DNA of 64,000 nucleotides. Origin: Micromonospora lupini (GTDB lineage: Bacteria > Actinomycetota > Actinomycetes > Mycobacteriales > Micromonosporaceae). The position numbers were made by a program, and so were the translations under genes. Location: positions 2,418,001-2,482,000 of the forward strand of contig NZ_JAPENL010000001.1 of the NCBI RefSeq assembly GCF_026342015.1, given 5' to 3'. Below the pieces are notes generated by a model. The model did not search any database. It saw nothing but the letters and a program-made list of their open reading frames with translations, and was not told the origin of the DNA. Positions 38,237-50,509 of the stretch are shown here, one piece after another. How positions within the stretch are numbered: the stretch's first letter is position 1; each line of letters begins with the position of its first letter.

Positions 38237-38626
38237 TCACCTGTCGCCGACGTACGCCTCCAACTCCACCTCGACCAGATGCTCCGGATCGAGCAGACCC
38301 GCCACCACCACAAGCGTCGCCACCGGCCGGACCGCACCGAAGACCACGTTGTGCGCCCGACCCACCTCGTCGGCGTGCAGCCGGTCGGTCACGTACATCC
38401 GGGTCCGGACGACGTCACCCGGCTCCACGCCCACCTCGGCGAGCGCCGCCAACCCGATCCGCAACGCCTGCGCGGTCTGCGCGGCGGCGTCCCCGACGTG
38501 GACCACCCGACCGTCCACGGTCGCCGTACACCCGGCCGTCATAGCCAGGTCGCCGGCCCGCACCACGCGGGAGTAGCCGTAGCTCTGCTCCCATCGGCCC
38601 CCCGAGCCCAGCCGGGTGACCGTCAC
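38237..38626 (-). CDS. RidA-family enamine/imine deaminase
   Basis: 129 residues from GTG 38626, which overlaps the hisA stop by 4 bp. RidA hydrolyses reactive enamines and imines, notably 2-aminoacrylate formed by PLP enzymes. Recognisable parts: [35 protein letters not shown] and [10 protein letters not shown] with the Arg that binds the carboxylate, then VEVELEAYV. It is the last gene of the his operon. Confidence 0.9.
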   Translation of the reverse strand: MTVTRLGSGGRWEQSYGYSRVVRAGDLAMTAGCTATVDGRVVHVGDAAAQTAQALRIGLAALAEVGVEPGDVVRTRMYVTDRLHADEVGRAHNVVFGAVRPVATLVVVAGLLDPEHLVEVELEAYVGDR

Positions 38627-39348
38627 GACTCGGCCAACGTGCGCAACGCCTCGGCCACCGTGAACGCGCCCGCGTACAGCGCCTTGCCGGCGATCACGCC
38701 CTCCACGCCCAGCGGCTCCAACGTGGCCAACGCCCGCAGGTCGTCCAGTGTGGACACCCCACCCGAGGCGATCACCGGCCGGTCGGTACGCACGCACACC
38801 TCGCGCAGCAGCTCCAGGTTCGGCCCGCGCATCGTGCCGTCCTTGGTGATGTCGGTGACCACGTACCGCGTCGCGCCCGCCTTGTCCAGGCGCTCCAGCA
38901 CCTCGTACAGGTCACCGCCGTCGCGGGTCCAGCCCCGCGCGGACAGCGTCTGACCGCGTACGTCCAACCCGATGGCGACCCGGTCGCCGTACTCCCCGAC
39001 CACCCGGTCGCACCACTCCGGGTTCTCCAGCGCGGCGGTGCCGATGTTCACCCGGCTCGCCCCGGTGCCCAGCGCCGCGCGCAACGACTCGTCGTCGCGG
39101 ATGCCACCGGACAACTCCACCTGCACGTCCAACTGGCGCACCACCTCGGCGAGCAGGTGCGCGTTGGTGCCCCGGCCGAACGCCGCGTCCAGGTCGACCA
39201 GGTGGATCCACTCGGCGCCGTCGCGCTGCCACGCCAGCGCGGCGTCCAGCGGCTCGCCGTAGATGCTCTCGCTGCCGGCGGCGCCCTGCACGAGCCGGAC
39301 GGCCCGGCCGTCGGCGACATCCACGGCGGGTAACAGGGTGAGACTCAA
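38623..39348 (-). CDS. hisA: Phosphoribosyl isomerase A (HisA/PriA)
   Basis: 241 residues. Isomerises ProFAR to PRFAR. In actinobacteria this enzyme is the bifunctional PriA, also performing the TrpF step, and no trpF is present in this window. Catalytic Asp10 is in [18 protein letters not shown]; the second Asp is in [12 protein letters not shown]. It overlaps ridA by 4 bp; upstream in the operon is a small membrane protein gene. Confidence 0.96.
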   Translation of the reverse strand: MSLTLLPAVDVADGRAVRLVQGAAGSESIYGEPLDAALAWQRDGAEWIHLVDLDAAFGRGTNAHLLAEVVRQLDVQVELSGGIRDDESLRAALGTGASRVNIGTAALENPEWCDRVVGEYGDRVAIGLDVRGQTLSARGWTRDGGDLYEVLERLDKAGATRYVVTDITKDGTMRGPNLELLREVCVRTDRPVIASGGVSTLDDLRALATLEPLGVEGVIAGKALYAGAFTVAEALRTLAES

Positions 39349-39362
39349 CGTCTTCTCCTCGA

Positions 39363-39707
39363 TCAGGTACGACGGTCCAGAGCGATCACCACGATCGCCG
39401 GCAGTACGAGCAGCAACAGCACGATCAGCGCGACACGCAGCGCCAGATCGTCGACGAACGTCCAGATCAGGATCAACGCCGCCCCGGTGAGCAGCACGAT
39501 AGCCGCCCGCTCACCCCGGGTGTGCCGAGCCAGCCGCCCCGTGCGGCCCCGCCGCAACTGCGGCGTCAACAGGCGCACCACCGCGCGGCGGCGCTGCCGA
39601 CGCGCCACCCGGCGCTGCCGGGCCGCCCGCTCCCGCGCCAGGACTGCCTCACGTTCCGCCCGCCGACGGGCCCGCTCCCGGCTCACCGCGACGCCCGCCC
39701 GCCGCAC
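39363..39707 (-). CDS. Small membrane protein in the his operon
   Basis: 114 residues. The first 65 are extremely Arg/Ala-rich ([20 protein letters not shown]), followed by two hydrophobic helices ([18 protein letters not shown] and a second ending VVIALDRR). Its function is unknown; it lies between hisH and hisA in the same transcription unit, 14 bp upstream of hisA. Confidence 0.75.
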   Translation of the reverse strand: MRRAGVAVSRERARRRAEREAVLARERAARQRRVARRQRRRAVVRLLTPQLRRGRTGRLARHTRGERAAIVLLTGAALILIWTFVDDLALRVALIVLLLLVLPAIVVIALDRRT

Positions 39708-39725
39708 GCCGGGCGGTGCCGGCGC

Positions 39726-40361
39726 TCAGTCACCGGCGGGCAGGGTGGCGAGCCAGTTGCGCAGCAACGCGGCACCGGTGTCGGCGGACTTCTCCGGGTG
39801 GAACTGCGCCGCCGACAACGGCCCACGCTCCACCGCCGCCACGAAGTCGGTGTCGTGGTGTGCAGTCGTCACCACGGCCCCCGCAGCCGCCAACGCCGCC
39901 GGCTCACCCATCGCGTACGAGTGCACGAAGTAGAACCGGCTCTGCGCCGGCAACCCCGCGAACAGCACCGACCCCCGCGGCGCGCGGACCGTGTTCCAAC
40001 CCATGTGCGGCAGGCGGTGCGCGGCCAGCCGGGTCACCCCGCCGGGCAGCAACCCGAGGCCCTTCGTCACCACTCCGTGCTCCTCGCCGTGCTCGAACAG
40101 CACCTGCATGCCCACGCAGATGCCGAGCACCGGACGACCCGCCGCCACCCGCTCCGCGATCACCGGGCCCGCGCCGAGCGCCTCGATACCCGCCATGCAC
40201 GCCGCGTACGCGCCCACGCCCGGCACCACCAGACCGTCCGCGGCCGCCGCCGCAGCGAGGTCGTCGGTCACCCGGACCGTCGCGCCCGCCGCGGCCAGCG
40301 CCCGCTCCGCCGAGCGCAGGTTGCCCGAGCCGTAGTCGAGCACCACCACGTCCGCGGTCAC
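39726..40361 (-). CDS. hisH: Imidazole glycerol phosphate synthase, glutaminase subunit
   Basis: 211 residues. Class I glutaminase feeding HisF. The nucleophile Cys is in PVLGICVGMQVLFE, with the catalytic His/Glu in AAQFHPEKSADTG; VVLDYGSGNLRSAERAL begins the protein. The GTG start overlaps the upstream small gene stop by 4 bp. Confidence 0.97.
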   Translation of the reverse strand: MTADVVVLDYGSGNLRSAERALAAAGATVRVTDDLAAAAAADGLVVPGVGAYAACMAGIEALGAGPVIAERVAAGRPVLGICVGMQVLFEHGEEHGVVTKGLGLLPGGVTRLAAHRLPHMGWNTVRAPRGSVLFAGLPAQSRFYFVHSYAMGEPAALAAAGAVVTTAHHDTDFVAAVERGPLSAAQFHPEKSADTGAALLRNWLATLPAGD

Positions 40362-40531
40362 GACCCCGACTCCGGGATCAGCCGGAGCACCCCGGCGGCC
40401 GTGGCGAGCAGCGCGAGCAGCGCGGTGACCACCACGGCGCCCCTCGGCGCGCCCTGCCGGTGCAGCGACCACGCGCCACCCACCAGCACACCGGCCAGGA
40501 TCAGCAGCAACGTCGGCAACGCGGCACCCAT
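40358..40531 (-). CDS. Very small membrane protein in the his operon
   Basis: 57 residues: LPTLLLILAGVLVGGAWSL, a loop RQGAPRG, then AVVVTALLALLATAAGVLRL, so two transmembrane helices. The ATG shares its A with the stop of the preceding 59-bp mini-ORF (TGATG), and its stop overlaps the hisH GTG. No family recognised; the coupling on both sides makes it a real gene. Confidence 0.7.
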   Translation of the reverse strand: MGAALPTLLLILAGVLVGGAWSLHRQGAPRGAVVVTALLALLATAAGVLRLIPESGS

Positions 40532-40648
40532 CAGAGCCACCCTTCATTCGCGACTGCGGGACTCCGCTGCGCTGCGCTCCTCGCGCTCATCAGAGCCACC
40601 CTTCATTCGCGACTGCGGGACTCCGCTGCGCTGCGCTCCTCGCGCTCA

Positions 40649-40649
<1 letters not shown>
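40531..40649 (-). repeat. Two tandem MIRU-like 59-bp units between hisB and the next gene
   Basis: Units 40590-40648 and 40531-40589 are identical. On the minus strand each is ATG plus 18 codons and a TGA, starting [16 protein letters not shown] and continuing GWL. Each stop shares its A with the next ATG (TGATG), chaining hisB, two mini-ORFs and the small membrane gene. GCTCTGATG is repeated at all three junctions. Confidence 0.85.
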
Positions 40650-43649
<3,000 letters not shown>

Positions 43650-43755
43650 CCTTGCGAGTCTAGGCGGCCCGCCCGGAGCCCACCCCAGCCGCCCGCTCGG
43701 CGGGACGGTGAGCCGGGCCACGCCGTCGCGGGCGCGATTGGTTAGGCTCGACCAT

Positions 43756-44460
43756 GTGACCGCACGGCTGCCGGTGTTCCCGCTCGCAACGGTGCTCTTC
43801 CCCGGGTTGGTGCTGCCGCTGCACATCTTCGAGGAGCGCTACCGGGCCCTGGTCCGGCACCTGGTCGACCTGCCCGAGGGCGCGTCCCGCGAGTTCGGGG
43901 TGGTGGCCATCCAGGCCGGCTGGGAGGTCGCGCCCGCCGGGCCGGGCGCCCGCGCGACGCCAGGCGTCGGCGACGTCACCCTGCACGAGGTGGGCTGCAC
44001 CGCCGAGCTGCGCCAGGTCACCGAGCTGGCCGACGGCGGCTTCGACATCGTCACCGTCGGCCGGCGGCGGTTCCGGATCGCCGACGTCGACGAGAGCAGC
44101 GAGCCCTACCTGACCGCCGAGGTCGAGTGGCTACCCGAGGCGACCGGGTCGGACGAGGTGGCCGACCTGCTGGCCGCCCGCGTGATCGCGGTGTTCCGGC
44201 AGTACCTCGGGCTGATCCGCTCCGACCCGGAGGAGATCTCCGAGCAGCTTCCGGAGGATCCGACGGTGCTCTCCCACCTGGTGGCGGCCACCGCCGCGCT
44301 GACCGTGGACGACCGGCAGCGGCTGCTGGCCATCGACGACACCGCCGCCCGGCTCCGCGCCGAGCTGCGGCTGCTCAACCGCGAGGCGGCTCTGCTGCGC
44401 CAGGTGCGGGCGGTTCCGGTGCCGCTGTCGGAGCTGGCGTCTCCGCCGACACCCAACTGA
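43756..44460 (+). CDS. LON peptidase substrate-binding-domain protein
   Basis: 234 residues from the GTG at 43756, which lies inside an ATGTGA string. The Lon N-terminal (PUA-like) domain begins [20 protein letters not shown] and continues [13 protein letters not shown], with [10 protein letters not shown] in the middle; the last 80 residues are helical. There is no ATPase or protease part. Role unknown, possibly in protein quality control. Its last 86 bp overlap the convergent membrane protein gene. Confidence 0.88.
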   Translation: MTARLPVFPLATVLFPGLVLPLHIFEERYRALVRHLVDLPEGASREFGVVAIQAGWEVAPAGPGARATPGVGDVTLHEVGCTAELRQVTELADGGFDIVTVGRRRFRIADVDESSEPYLTAEVEWLPEATGSDEVADLLAARVIAVFRQYLGLIRSDPEEISEQLPEDPTVLSHLVAATAALTVDDRQRLLAIDDTAARLRAELRLLNREAALLRQVRAVPVPLSELASPPTPN

Positions 44461-45274
44461 ACGCCGCCGGGTCCGGCTCCGGCCGCAGGCCCGGCCACCG
44501 CGACCAGCCGGCCAGCAGGGTGTACGTGACGGCGGCGCCGAACGCCGGCAGCAGCAGGTTGCCGTGCGGCACCGGCACCACGCCTAGCAGCCAGTCGATT
44601 CCACCGGCGCGCAGGTCGGCGGGTTTGGTGAACGCCTGCCCGGCCGGGGCGCTGTCCAGCAGCCGGTCGAAGGTCGGCAGCCCGACCCGACGCCCCACCT
44701 GCCAGGCCACCGGCGCGGCGGCCAGCGTGCCGAGCACCACGCCGAGCAGCCCCACCGGGCCGCGTCGGCGGCGCAGCAGGAACCACAGGGCCAGCGCCGC
44801 GAGCACCCCGAAGGCCAGCCCGAGCAGACTGAACCAGCCGTCTGCGGCGATCGGCTGCTCCGGCTGGGGCTCGGCGTAGATCGCCCCCTCGGCCGTCTTG
44901 AGCACCGGGGTGTCCGGCGCGAGCACTGCCCAGAGCAGCCCGAGCGGCCCGCCCAGCACGGCCAGGGCCAGCACGGCCCCGAGCACCGTCGCCACCGTCC
45001 GCAGCGGCCGGCGCGGCTCGTCGGGGGCCGGCTCCGGCTCACCGGGGTACGCCGTCGAGCCGGCACCCTCGGCCGGGTACGCCGTCGAGCCGGCACCCTC
45101 GCCCGGGTACGCCGTCGAGGCGGGACCCCCTCCGGGGCCGAACCCGGGCGGGGGCGCGGCTGGTGGCGGCGCGGCCGGCGCGCTCTCCGCGGGCGCCGCA
45201 CCCGGCGGTGGGGGTGGGGCAGGCCGGTCGGCGTCGTCGACGTGCCGCTCAGGGTCGGGGTTGTCCGGGCTCAC
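44375..45274 (-). CDS. Pro-rich membrane protein (possibly DUF2567-like)
   Basis: 299 residues. The first 80 are Pro/Ala-rich with a 10-residue repeat (AYPGEGAGST type). Then four or so helices: TVATVLGAVLALAVLGGPLG, FSLLGLAFGVLAALALWFLL, VGLLGVVLGTLAAAPVAW, and LLLPAFGAAVTYTLLAG. The layout resembles actinobacterial DUF2567 proteins, but I am not sure. It runs 86 bp into the end of the convergent LON gene. Confidence 0.75.
   Translation of the reverse strand: MSPDNPDPERHVDDADRPAPPPPPGAAPAESAPAAPPPAAPPPGFGPGGGPASTAYPGEGAGSTAYPAEGAGSTAYPGEPEPAPDEPRRPLRTVATVLGAVLALAVLGGPLGLLWAVLAPDTPVLKTAEGAIYAEPQPEQPIAADGWFSLLGLAFGVLAALALWFLLRRRRGPVGLLGVVLGTLAAAPVAWQVGRRVGLPTFDRLLDSAPAGQAFTKPADLRAGGIDWLLGVVPVPHGNLLLPAFGAAVTYTLLAGWSRWPGLRPEPDPAAFSWVSAETPAPTAAPEPPAPGAAEPPRG
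45043..45119 (-). repeat. 30-bp tandem repeat inside a membrane protein gene
   Basis: The segment starting GGTACGCCGTCGAG recurs every 30 bp at 45046, 45076 and 45106, encoding AYPGEGAGST, AYPAEGAGST and AYPGEPEPAP. Confidence 0.8.
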
Positions 45275-45330
45275 CCGATGATCCTCTCAGGCCCCGCGAC
45301 GGGCCGGGGCGCCGGTGGCGGCGAACCAGC

Positions 45331-47070
45331 TCACCGGGCGAACGGCTCCGCCATGGCCGCGGCGGCCCGCAGCCACGCCTGCCGGGTCTCCGGCTGGAGC
45401 TGGTGGTACTCGATCGACGAGCCGGTCTCCAACGCCGGGTCGTACGGCACCACTGCCACCGCGCGGGTACGCGTGGCGAAGTGCCGCTCCAGGTCGTCCT
45501 GCAGGGGCGAGCGGCCGGGAGTGGGGCAGGAGATGAGGGTGACCGCGTTGTCGGCCAGCTCGCCCATGCCCTCCTCGTGCAGCAGGTCGAGCATCCAGTC
45601 GGCGCTGAACGCCGCGTCCTCGCGGGGCACGGTGGTCACCACCAGCTGGTCGGCGGCCTGCATCACGGTGCGCCAGTTGGCGCTCTCCACGTTGTTGCCG
45701 GTGTCCACGCAGACCACGTCGTGCGTACGCCGCAACAGCTCGAGCACCCGCTTGACGGTGAACTGGTCGAGCCGCTGGGCGAAGCGCGGGCTCTCCTCGC
45801 CGGCGAGGACGTCGTACGAGCCGTCGGAGGCGTGCCGCAGGTAGTCGTCCAGCCGCTCCAGCAGGGTGGCGTCCTCCAGGATCTCGATCTGGGCCAGGTC
45901 GCTGATCAGGTGTCGGATGGTGCGCGCGTGCCGGGCGCTGCCGGCGCGCAACCCCAGGGTGCCGCGCAGCTCGTTGTCGTCCCACGCCAACACGCCCCGC
46001 CCCCGGACGCTGCCGACGGTGGCGGCGGCGAGCACCGTGGCGGTGGTCTTGTGCACGCCGCCCTTGGGGTTGGCGAACGCGAAGACGCGTGGGGTGCCCA
46101 GGTCGCGGCGGAGCACGCCGGTGGCGCGTTCCAATTCCTGGTCGACGCCCTGCGGCCGCCACTCGATCCGGGCGGGGTAGCCGCGCTCGGCGATGGCCGA
46201 GCCCGGTGGCGGCGCGACCGGCGGGGCGGGCGGCGCGGTGGCCGGTGGTGGCGCGACAGGTGGCGGCGCGACAGCCGGGACCGGCGGGGTCACCGGCGGC
46301 ACCTGAGTCGGATAGCCGGTCTCCGGCTGGTAACCGGTCTCCAGCAGCGCGTACCGGGACTCCCCCGCCGGGTTGCCCTGCCGGTAGCCGTTGTCCAGGA
46401 GGGCGTAGCGCGACTCCGGCTCGGCCTGGCGCGGCGGCGTCTCGGGCTCGGCCTGGTAACCCGGGTCGGCACGGTACGTCGGCTCGGTCTGGTAGCCCGG
46501 GTCGGCGCGGTAGGTCGGCTCGGCCCGGTACGTCGGGTCCGCGCGGTACGTCGGCTCGGCGCGATAGTCCGGCTCGGCCCGGTACGTCGGCTCCGCGCGG
46601 TAGTCCGGCTCGGCCCGGTAGTCCGGCTCGGACCGGTACGTCGGCTCGGCCCGGTAGGCCGGCTCGGCCCGGTAGTCCGGCTCCGCCCGGTACGTCGGCT
46701 CGGACCGGTACGCCGGCTCGGCGCGGTAGTCCGGCTCGGACCGGTACGCCGGCTCCGCGCGATAGTCCGGCTCGGACCGGTACCCCGGCTCGGCACGGTA
46801 GGCGGGATCGACCCGGTAGGTCGCCTCGGCCCGGTAACCGGGCTCCTGGCCGTACGACAGATCGGCCGGATGCCCGATGGCCGACGCCCGCCCCGCGTAG
46901 CCGTTGGGGGCCGCGCGTCGCGGCAGTGGATCCGGTGCCGCCTCGTCGGCGCGGCGCTCGGGCTCGGGCTGCTCAGCGGCCCGGCCACCCAGCCGGGCAC
47001 GGTCCAGCAATGCCCGCCACCTCGGCGCTGGTTCGGCCGGCCGGCCCCAGCCGGTCTCACTGCCCTCCAC
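45331..47070 (-). CDS. ParA/MinD-like ATPase with hexapeptide-repeat N terminus
   Basis: About 579 residues from GTG 47070 (GGAGGG seven bases upstream); an ATG at 47091 has weaker pairing. Numbered from 47091, residues 86-217 are 22 YR(A/S)EPx hexapeptides and 230-310 are Pro/Val-rich. The C-terminal ~260 residues are a deviant Walker ATPase: FANPKGGVHKTTATV near 342, then VVCVDTGNNVESANW and LVVTTVPREDAAFS. This matches mycobacterial EspI-like proteins in layout: disordered N terminus plus MinD-type domain. A partner may be the membrane protein upstream. Role uncertain. Confidence 0.85.
   Translation of the reverse strand: MEGSETGWGRPAEPAPRWRALLDRARLGGRAAEQPEPERRADEAAPDPLPRRAAPNGYAGRASAIGHPADLSYGQEPGYRAEATYRVDPAYRAEPGYRSEPDYRAEPAYRSEPDYRAEPAYRSEPTYRAEPDYRAEPAYRAEPTYRSEPDYRAEPDYRAEPTYRAEPDYRAEPTYRADPTYRAEPTYRADPGYQTEPTYRADPGYQAEPETPPRQAEPESRYALLDNGYRQGNPAGESRYALLETGYQPETGYPTQVPPVTPPVPAVAPPPVAPPPATAPPAPPVAPPPGSAIAERGYPARIEWRPQGVDQELERATGVLRRDLGTPRVFAFANPKGGVHKTTATVLAAATVGSVRGRGVLAWDDNELRGTLGLRAGSARHARTIRHLISDLAQIEILEDATLLERLDDYLRHASDGSYDVLAGEESPRFAQRLDQFTVKRVLELLRRTHDVVCVDTGNNVESANWRTVMQAADQLVVTTVPREDAAFSADWMLDLLHEEGMGELADNAVTLISCPTPGRSPLQDDLERHFATRTRAVAVVPYDPALETGSSIEYHQLQPETRQAWLRAAAAMAEPFAR
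46441..46836 (-). repeat. 22 hexapeptide (18-bp) tandem repeats
   Basis: In-frame 18-bp units encode Tyr-(Arg/Gln)-(Ala/Ser/Thr/Val)-(Glu/Asp)-(Pro/Ala)-x, 22 in a row. x is mainly Thr, Asp, Ala or Gly. Synonymous codon differences between units show they are not a very recent expansion. Confidence 0.9.
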
Positions 47071-47165
47071 GGCCCGCCCTCCCAGCACCATCGATCTCTG
47101 TCTGACAGGCTACGAACCAAACCCTATTCGGACCACACCTGAGCACGCACACCACCCGGCGCAGA

Positions 47166-48203
47166 TCACGACGGGGAGGGCGGCAGCAACCCGGCGCCTG
47201 TCGCGTCCGGGGAGGTGGTGACACTCGGCGGGGCCGCCTCGGTGGGCTCGGCCGAGGGCGACTCGGGTGACGGGATTGTTACGAGCGGTGCGGGTTCCGA
47301 CGATTCGCCCATCGGCACCGGCGGCCGGGGCGTGCTCGGCGTGCTCGGCGTCGACCATCCGCTCGACAGCGGCGTCGGCACCGGACCGGACCCGGTGTCG
47401 GCAGGCGGGCGGACCACGTCGCGTTGCTCGGGCAGTGGCGGGTTGAAGACCGTGCGGTCGAGTCGGTACACCTCGGGTGCCGGGTCGACGGCCCGCACGT
47501 CCGGGCGGGAGGCGACGCCCCGCAGCACCGCCGGCACCGCGCGCACCACCGCCGCGTAGACGCAGGCGCAGCCGGTGCGGAACGCCGCCGCCTCGGCGCT
47601 CGCCACGTCGGCGTCGGTGGCGTACCGCTCCCGCAGCTCGCGGTCGGCGGCGCCGTCGCCGCGCACCCCGGCGGCCCTGGCCCGGTAGTCGGCGGCCTCG
47701 CCGTCCTTGCGGGCGGCCACCTGCGCCATGCCGGCGACCACGTCGTCCGGCACGCGCAGCGCGGGGATCCGGACGATCTCGGTCTGCCGGCCGGGCAGCG
47801 GCACCCGCCCGAAGACCGTCGAGACCGACACGTCGCCGAGCACCGCGGCCAGCCGCTGCGGTGGCAGGTACGCGTCGAGCACGACCAGGGCGTACGTCCC
47901 GTCCCCGGTGGCCGGGGCGGTCGGGCTCAGCGCGGCCAGGTCGGCCGCGGCCGAGCGCAGGTAGCCGGGGACGGAGTCGCCGTCGGCCACCCCGACACGT
48001 GTCACCTCGCCCACCGTCCGGTCGCCCACCGGCGCGTCGTCGGCGGCCCACACGGCGGTGCCCAGCACCGCCGCAACAGAGAGCACCGCGGCCCAGGTGA
48101 GCACGCCGGACCGCCCCGACCGGTCACCGAGGCGGGCCACCGCCCGGGTCAGCGGCGGCAGCAGCCGTTGGTCCAGCTGCCGCAGCAGGTCGCCGGCGCG
48201 CAC
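47166..48203 (-). CDS. Membrane-anchored extracytoplasmic protein
   Basis: 345 residues. One transmembrane helix near 33-52 (VLTWAAVLSVAAVLGTAVWA) with the basic N terminus inside; the rest is outside. The extracytoplasmic domain to about residue 245 contains a CAC motif, then a Ser/Pro/Thr-rich disordered tail. No family recognised. It lies upstream of the ParA-like ATPase gene, with a 95-bp gap, and just downstream of the pseudouridine synthase gene. Confidence 0.75.
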   Translation of the reverse strand: MRAGDLLRQLDQRLLPPLTRAVARLGDRSGRSGVLTWAAVLSVAAVLGTAVWAADDAPVGDRTVGEVTRVGVADGDSVPGYLRSAAADLAALSPTAPATGDGTYALVVLDAYLPPQRLAAVLGDVSVSTVFGRVPLPGRQTEIVRIPALRVPDDVVAGMAQVAARKDGEAADYRARAAGVRGDGAADRELRERYATDADVASAEAAAFRTGCACVYAAVVRAVPAVLRGVASRPDVRAVDPAPEVYRLDRTVFNPPLPEQRDVVRPPADTGSGPVPTPLSSGWSTPSTPSTPRPPVPMGESSEPAPLVTIPSPESPSAEPTEAAPPSVTTSPDATGAGLLPPSPS

Positions 48204-48245
48204 GGGCGGGATCCCCTCGTCGGATCGTCGTCGGGTGGTCGCCGC

Positions 48246-49190
48246 TCAGTCACGCAGGATCTCAAGCGCACGTTCCAGATCGTCAGGGTAGTCGCTGACG
48301 AACCGGACCTCGTCCCCCGAACGGGGGTGCACAAAGCTCAGTTCGCGGGCGTGCAGCCACTGTCGGGCCAGGCCGAGACGGGCCGAGAGGGTGGGATCGG
48401 CGCCGTACGTGAGGTCACCCACACAGGGGTGCCGCAGCGTGGAGAAGTGCACCCGGATCTGGTGCGTCCGGCCAGTCTCCAGCCGGACGTCGACAAGGCT
48501 GGCCGCCGGGAACGCCTCAAGCGTGTCGTAGTGGGTGATGCTCGGCTTGCCGCCGGACACCACAGCCCAGCGGTAGTCGTGGGTGGGGTGCCTGTCGATG
48601 GGCGCGTCCACGGTGCCCCGCAGCGGGTCCAGGTGCCCCTGCACCACCGCGTGGTAGCCCTTGTCCACCTCGCGGTACTTGAAGGCCCGCTTCAACGCCG
48701 TGTACGCCTGCTCGCTCTTGGCCACCACCATGATCCCCGTGGTGCCCACGTCGAGGCGGTGCACCACGCCCTGCCGCTCGGCGGCGCCGCTCGTGGAGAT
48801 GCGGTGTCCGATCGCGGCGAGGGCGCCGATCACGGTCGGGCCGGTCCACCCGGGGCTGGGATGCGCGGCCACGCCCACGGGCTTGTCCACCACCACGATG
48901 TCGTCGTCGGCGTACACGACGCGCAGGCCGGGCACCGCCTGCGGCACCACTGTCGGCGGGGCGACCGGGGCGGGCAGCGTGACGTCAAGCCAGGAGCCGG
49001 CCTTGACCTTGTGGGAGTTGGGTCGGGGAGCGCCGTCGACGAGGGCGTCGCCCGCGTCGACAAGCGCGGCGGCGGCGGTCCGGGAGAGGCCGAACAGCCG
49101 GGACACCGCCTGGTCCAGGCGCATGCCGTCGAGACCGTCGGGCACGGGCAGCGAACGGTGGTCGCCACCGGCGGCGAAAGTGGAGGTCAT
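48246..49190 (-). CDS. RluA/RluD-family pseudouridine synthase
   Basis: 314 residues. S4-like domain at about 24-72 ([20 protein letters not shown]), then the synthase. Catalytic Asp is in [19 protein letters not shown]; also [26 protein letters not shown] and [10 protein letters not shown]. Probably modifies 23S rRNA uridines. Its start overlaps the lspA stop by 4 bp, a pairing widely conserved in actinobacteria and firmicutes. Confidence 0.95.
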   Translation of the reverse strand: MTSTFAAGGDHRSLPVPDGLDGMRLDQAVSRLFGLSRTAAAALVDAGDALVDGAPRPNSHKVKAGSWLDVTLPAPVAPPTVVPQAVPGLRVVYADDDIVVVDKPVGVAAHPSPGWTGPTVIGALAAIGHRISTSGAAERQGVVHRLDVGTTGIMVVAKSEQAYTALKRAFKYREVDKGYHAVVQGHLDPLRGTVDAPIDRHPTHDYRWAVVSGGKPSITHYDTLEAFPAASLVDVRLETGRTHQIRVHFSTLRHPCVGDLTYGADPTLSARLGLARQWLHARELSFVHPRSGDEVRFVSDYPDDLERALEILRD

Positions 49191-49801
49191 GCCCGCTCCC
49201 TCTGCTCGGCGTCGGCGGTGGCACCCGCGTCGGCGGAGCCGCCGTCACGGCCGGCCCGGCGGCCGTCACGCTGACGACCGGTCAGCTCCAGCAGCACTGC
49301 CAGCAGCACACCGCAGACAAGCGAGCTGTCGGCCAGGTTGAACACCGGGAAGTACTCGCCGTACGGCCCGAAGACGCTGATCATGTCGACCACGTGGCCG
49401 TGGAACGGTGAGGGCGCCCGGAAGATCCGGTCCATCAGGTTGCCCAGCGCGCCTCCGAGCACCAGGCCGAGGGAGATCGCCCACGGCAGCGACCGCAGCC
49501 GCAGCGCCATCCAGACGATCCAGCCGACCACACCGATGGTGATCAGCGGAAACACCCAGGTGTAGTTCGCTCCGATGCTCCACGCGGCGCCGCTGTTGCG
49601 GGTCAGGCTCAGGTAGACCAGCCCGCCCAGCACCCGGACCGGCTCCCGGTCGCTGAGCGCGGCCAGCGCGAGGTGCTTGGTCACCAGGTCTGCCACCAGG
49701 GCCACCAGGGCCACCCCGGCGAGGATCGCGACGGCCCGGGGCCGGGGCTTGCCGCCGCCCGGGTCGGTACGGCCGGGTTCGGCGGGCGGTGCTGCGGTCA
49801 T
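49187..49801 (-). CDS. lspA: Signal peptidase II
   Basis: 204 residues, four helices. Cleaves the lipoprotein signal peptide after Lgt has acylated the Cys. Catalytic aspartates are in [12 protein letters not shown] and [20 protein letters not shown] is the other conserved loop. Pro/Arg-rich N-terminal and charged C-terminal extensions are typical of this group. GGGGAG precedes the ATG. Confidence 0.95.
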   Translation of the reverse strand: MTAAPPAEPGRTDPGGGKPRPRAVAILAGVALVALVADLVTKHLALAALSDREPVRVLGGLVYLSLTRNSGAAWSIGANYTWVFPLITIGVVGWIVWMALRLRSLPWAISLGLVLGGALGNLMDRIFRAPSPFHGHVVDMISVFGPYGEYFPVFNLADSSLVCGVLLAVLLELTGRQRDGRRAGRDGGSADAGATADAEQRERA

Positions 49802-49866
49802 GCGCTCCCCATCGAGGTGTCTCGGCGGTGATCGCTCACCGTCTCATCGCAGACGGGGACCGGGCC

Positions 49867-50286
49867 TCAGCGCCGCTCCTCCAACTGCTTGCACGTCACA
49901 CACAGGGTGGCCGACGGGAAGGCGGCGAGGCGCTCGACCGGGATCGGGTTGCCGCACCGCTCGCACCAGCCGTAACCACCCTCGTCGAGGCGCTCCAGGG
50001 CGCGCTCGACCTGCGTGATCCGTTCCAGAATGCTGTTGGCGAGAGAGATCTCCTGCTCCCGCTCGAACGTCTTGGTGCCGGTGTCGGCCTGGTCGTCCCC
50101 GGCCGAGTCCGTCAACCGATCGCGCTGCAGCTCGGTGATCTCGCTCAGCGTCTGATCGTACTCGGCGCGCAGCTCGTCCCGCCGCGCCGCCAGCGCCGCC
50201 CGGATCTTCTCGGTCTCCGCCGCGCTGCGGGTGGCCTTGGCCACCGGCTTGCGGCCGGCGGTCCTGGTGTCGGCTGGCTTCGCCAT
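49867..50286 (-). CDS. TraR/DksA-type zinc-finger protein
   Basis: 139 residues from ATG 50286 (GGGAG upstream). A long helical hairpin (ETEKIRAALAARRDELRAEY onward) carries the coiled coil; the C-terminal zinc finger is GWCERCGNPIPVERLAAF then LCVTCKQLEE, with Cys pairs C-x2-C and C-x2-C. Family members bind the RNA polymerase secondary channel. The DxxDxA tip of DksA is not obvious. Possible -35/-10 elements lie at 50411-50439. Confidence 0.92.
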   Translation of the reverse strand: MAKPADTRTAGRKPVAKATRSAAETEKIRAALAARRDELRAEYDQTLSEITELQRDRLTDSAGDDQADTGTKTFEREQEISLANSILERITQVERALERLDEGGYGWCERCGNPIPVERLAAFPSATLCVTCKQLEERR

Positions 50287-50410
50287 GGGTCGCTCCCTCG
50301 GCCGCGGAGCCGCGCGGTCGCGGCACCTGGTCAGGGGCGCCGACGAAGGCGGCCCCCAAGTACGAAAAGGGGCGCGCGGCGACGATGGCCGCGCACTCCG
50401 GAGGTTGGCA

Positions 50411-50439
50411 AGAATACGGAACGTACAGGCGTCCGACAA
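50411..50439 (-). promoter_or_regulatory. Promoter candidate for the TraR/DksA-like gene
   Basis: On the minus strand TTGTCG (50434-50439) and TATTCT (50411-50416) are separated by 17 bp, a good sigma-70-type arrangement about 125 bp upstream of the ATG. Confidence 0.45.
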
Positions 50440-50509
50440 CGTGGCGCACCGTCGTACCGCTCAACAGCCCCGATCCCTGCCTAACCGGGGCAAAGGGAAC
50501 GCTAGCAGA

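Noticed and set aside
46441..46836. Possible CRISPR array
   Set aside because: Units are 18 bp, in frame, without spacers; it is a protein repeat. No cas genes are present in the window.
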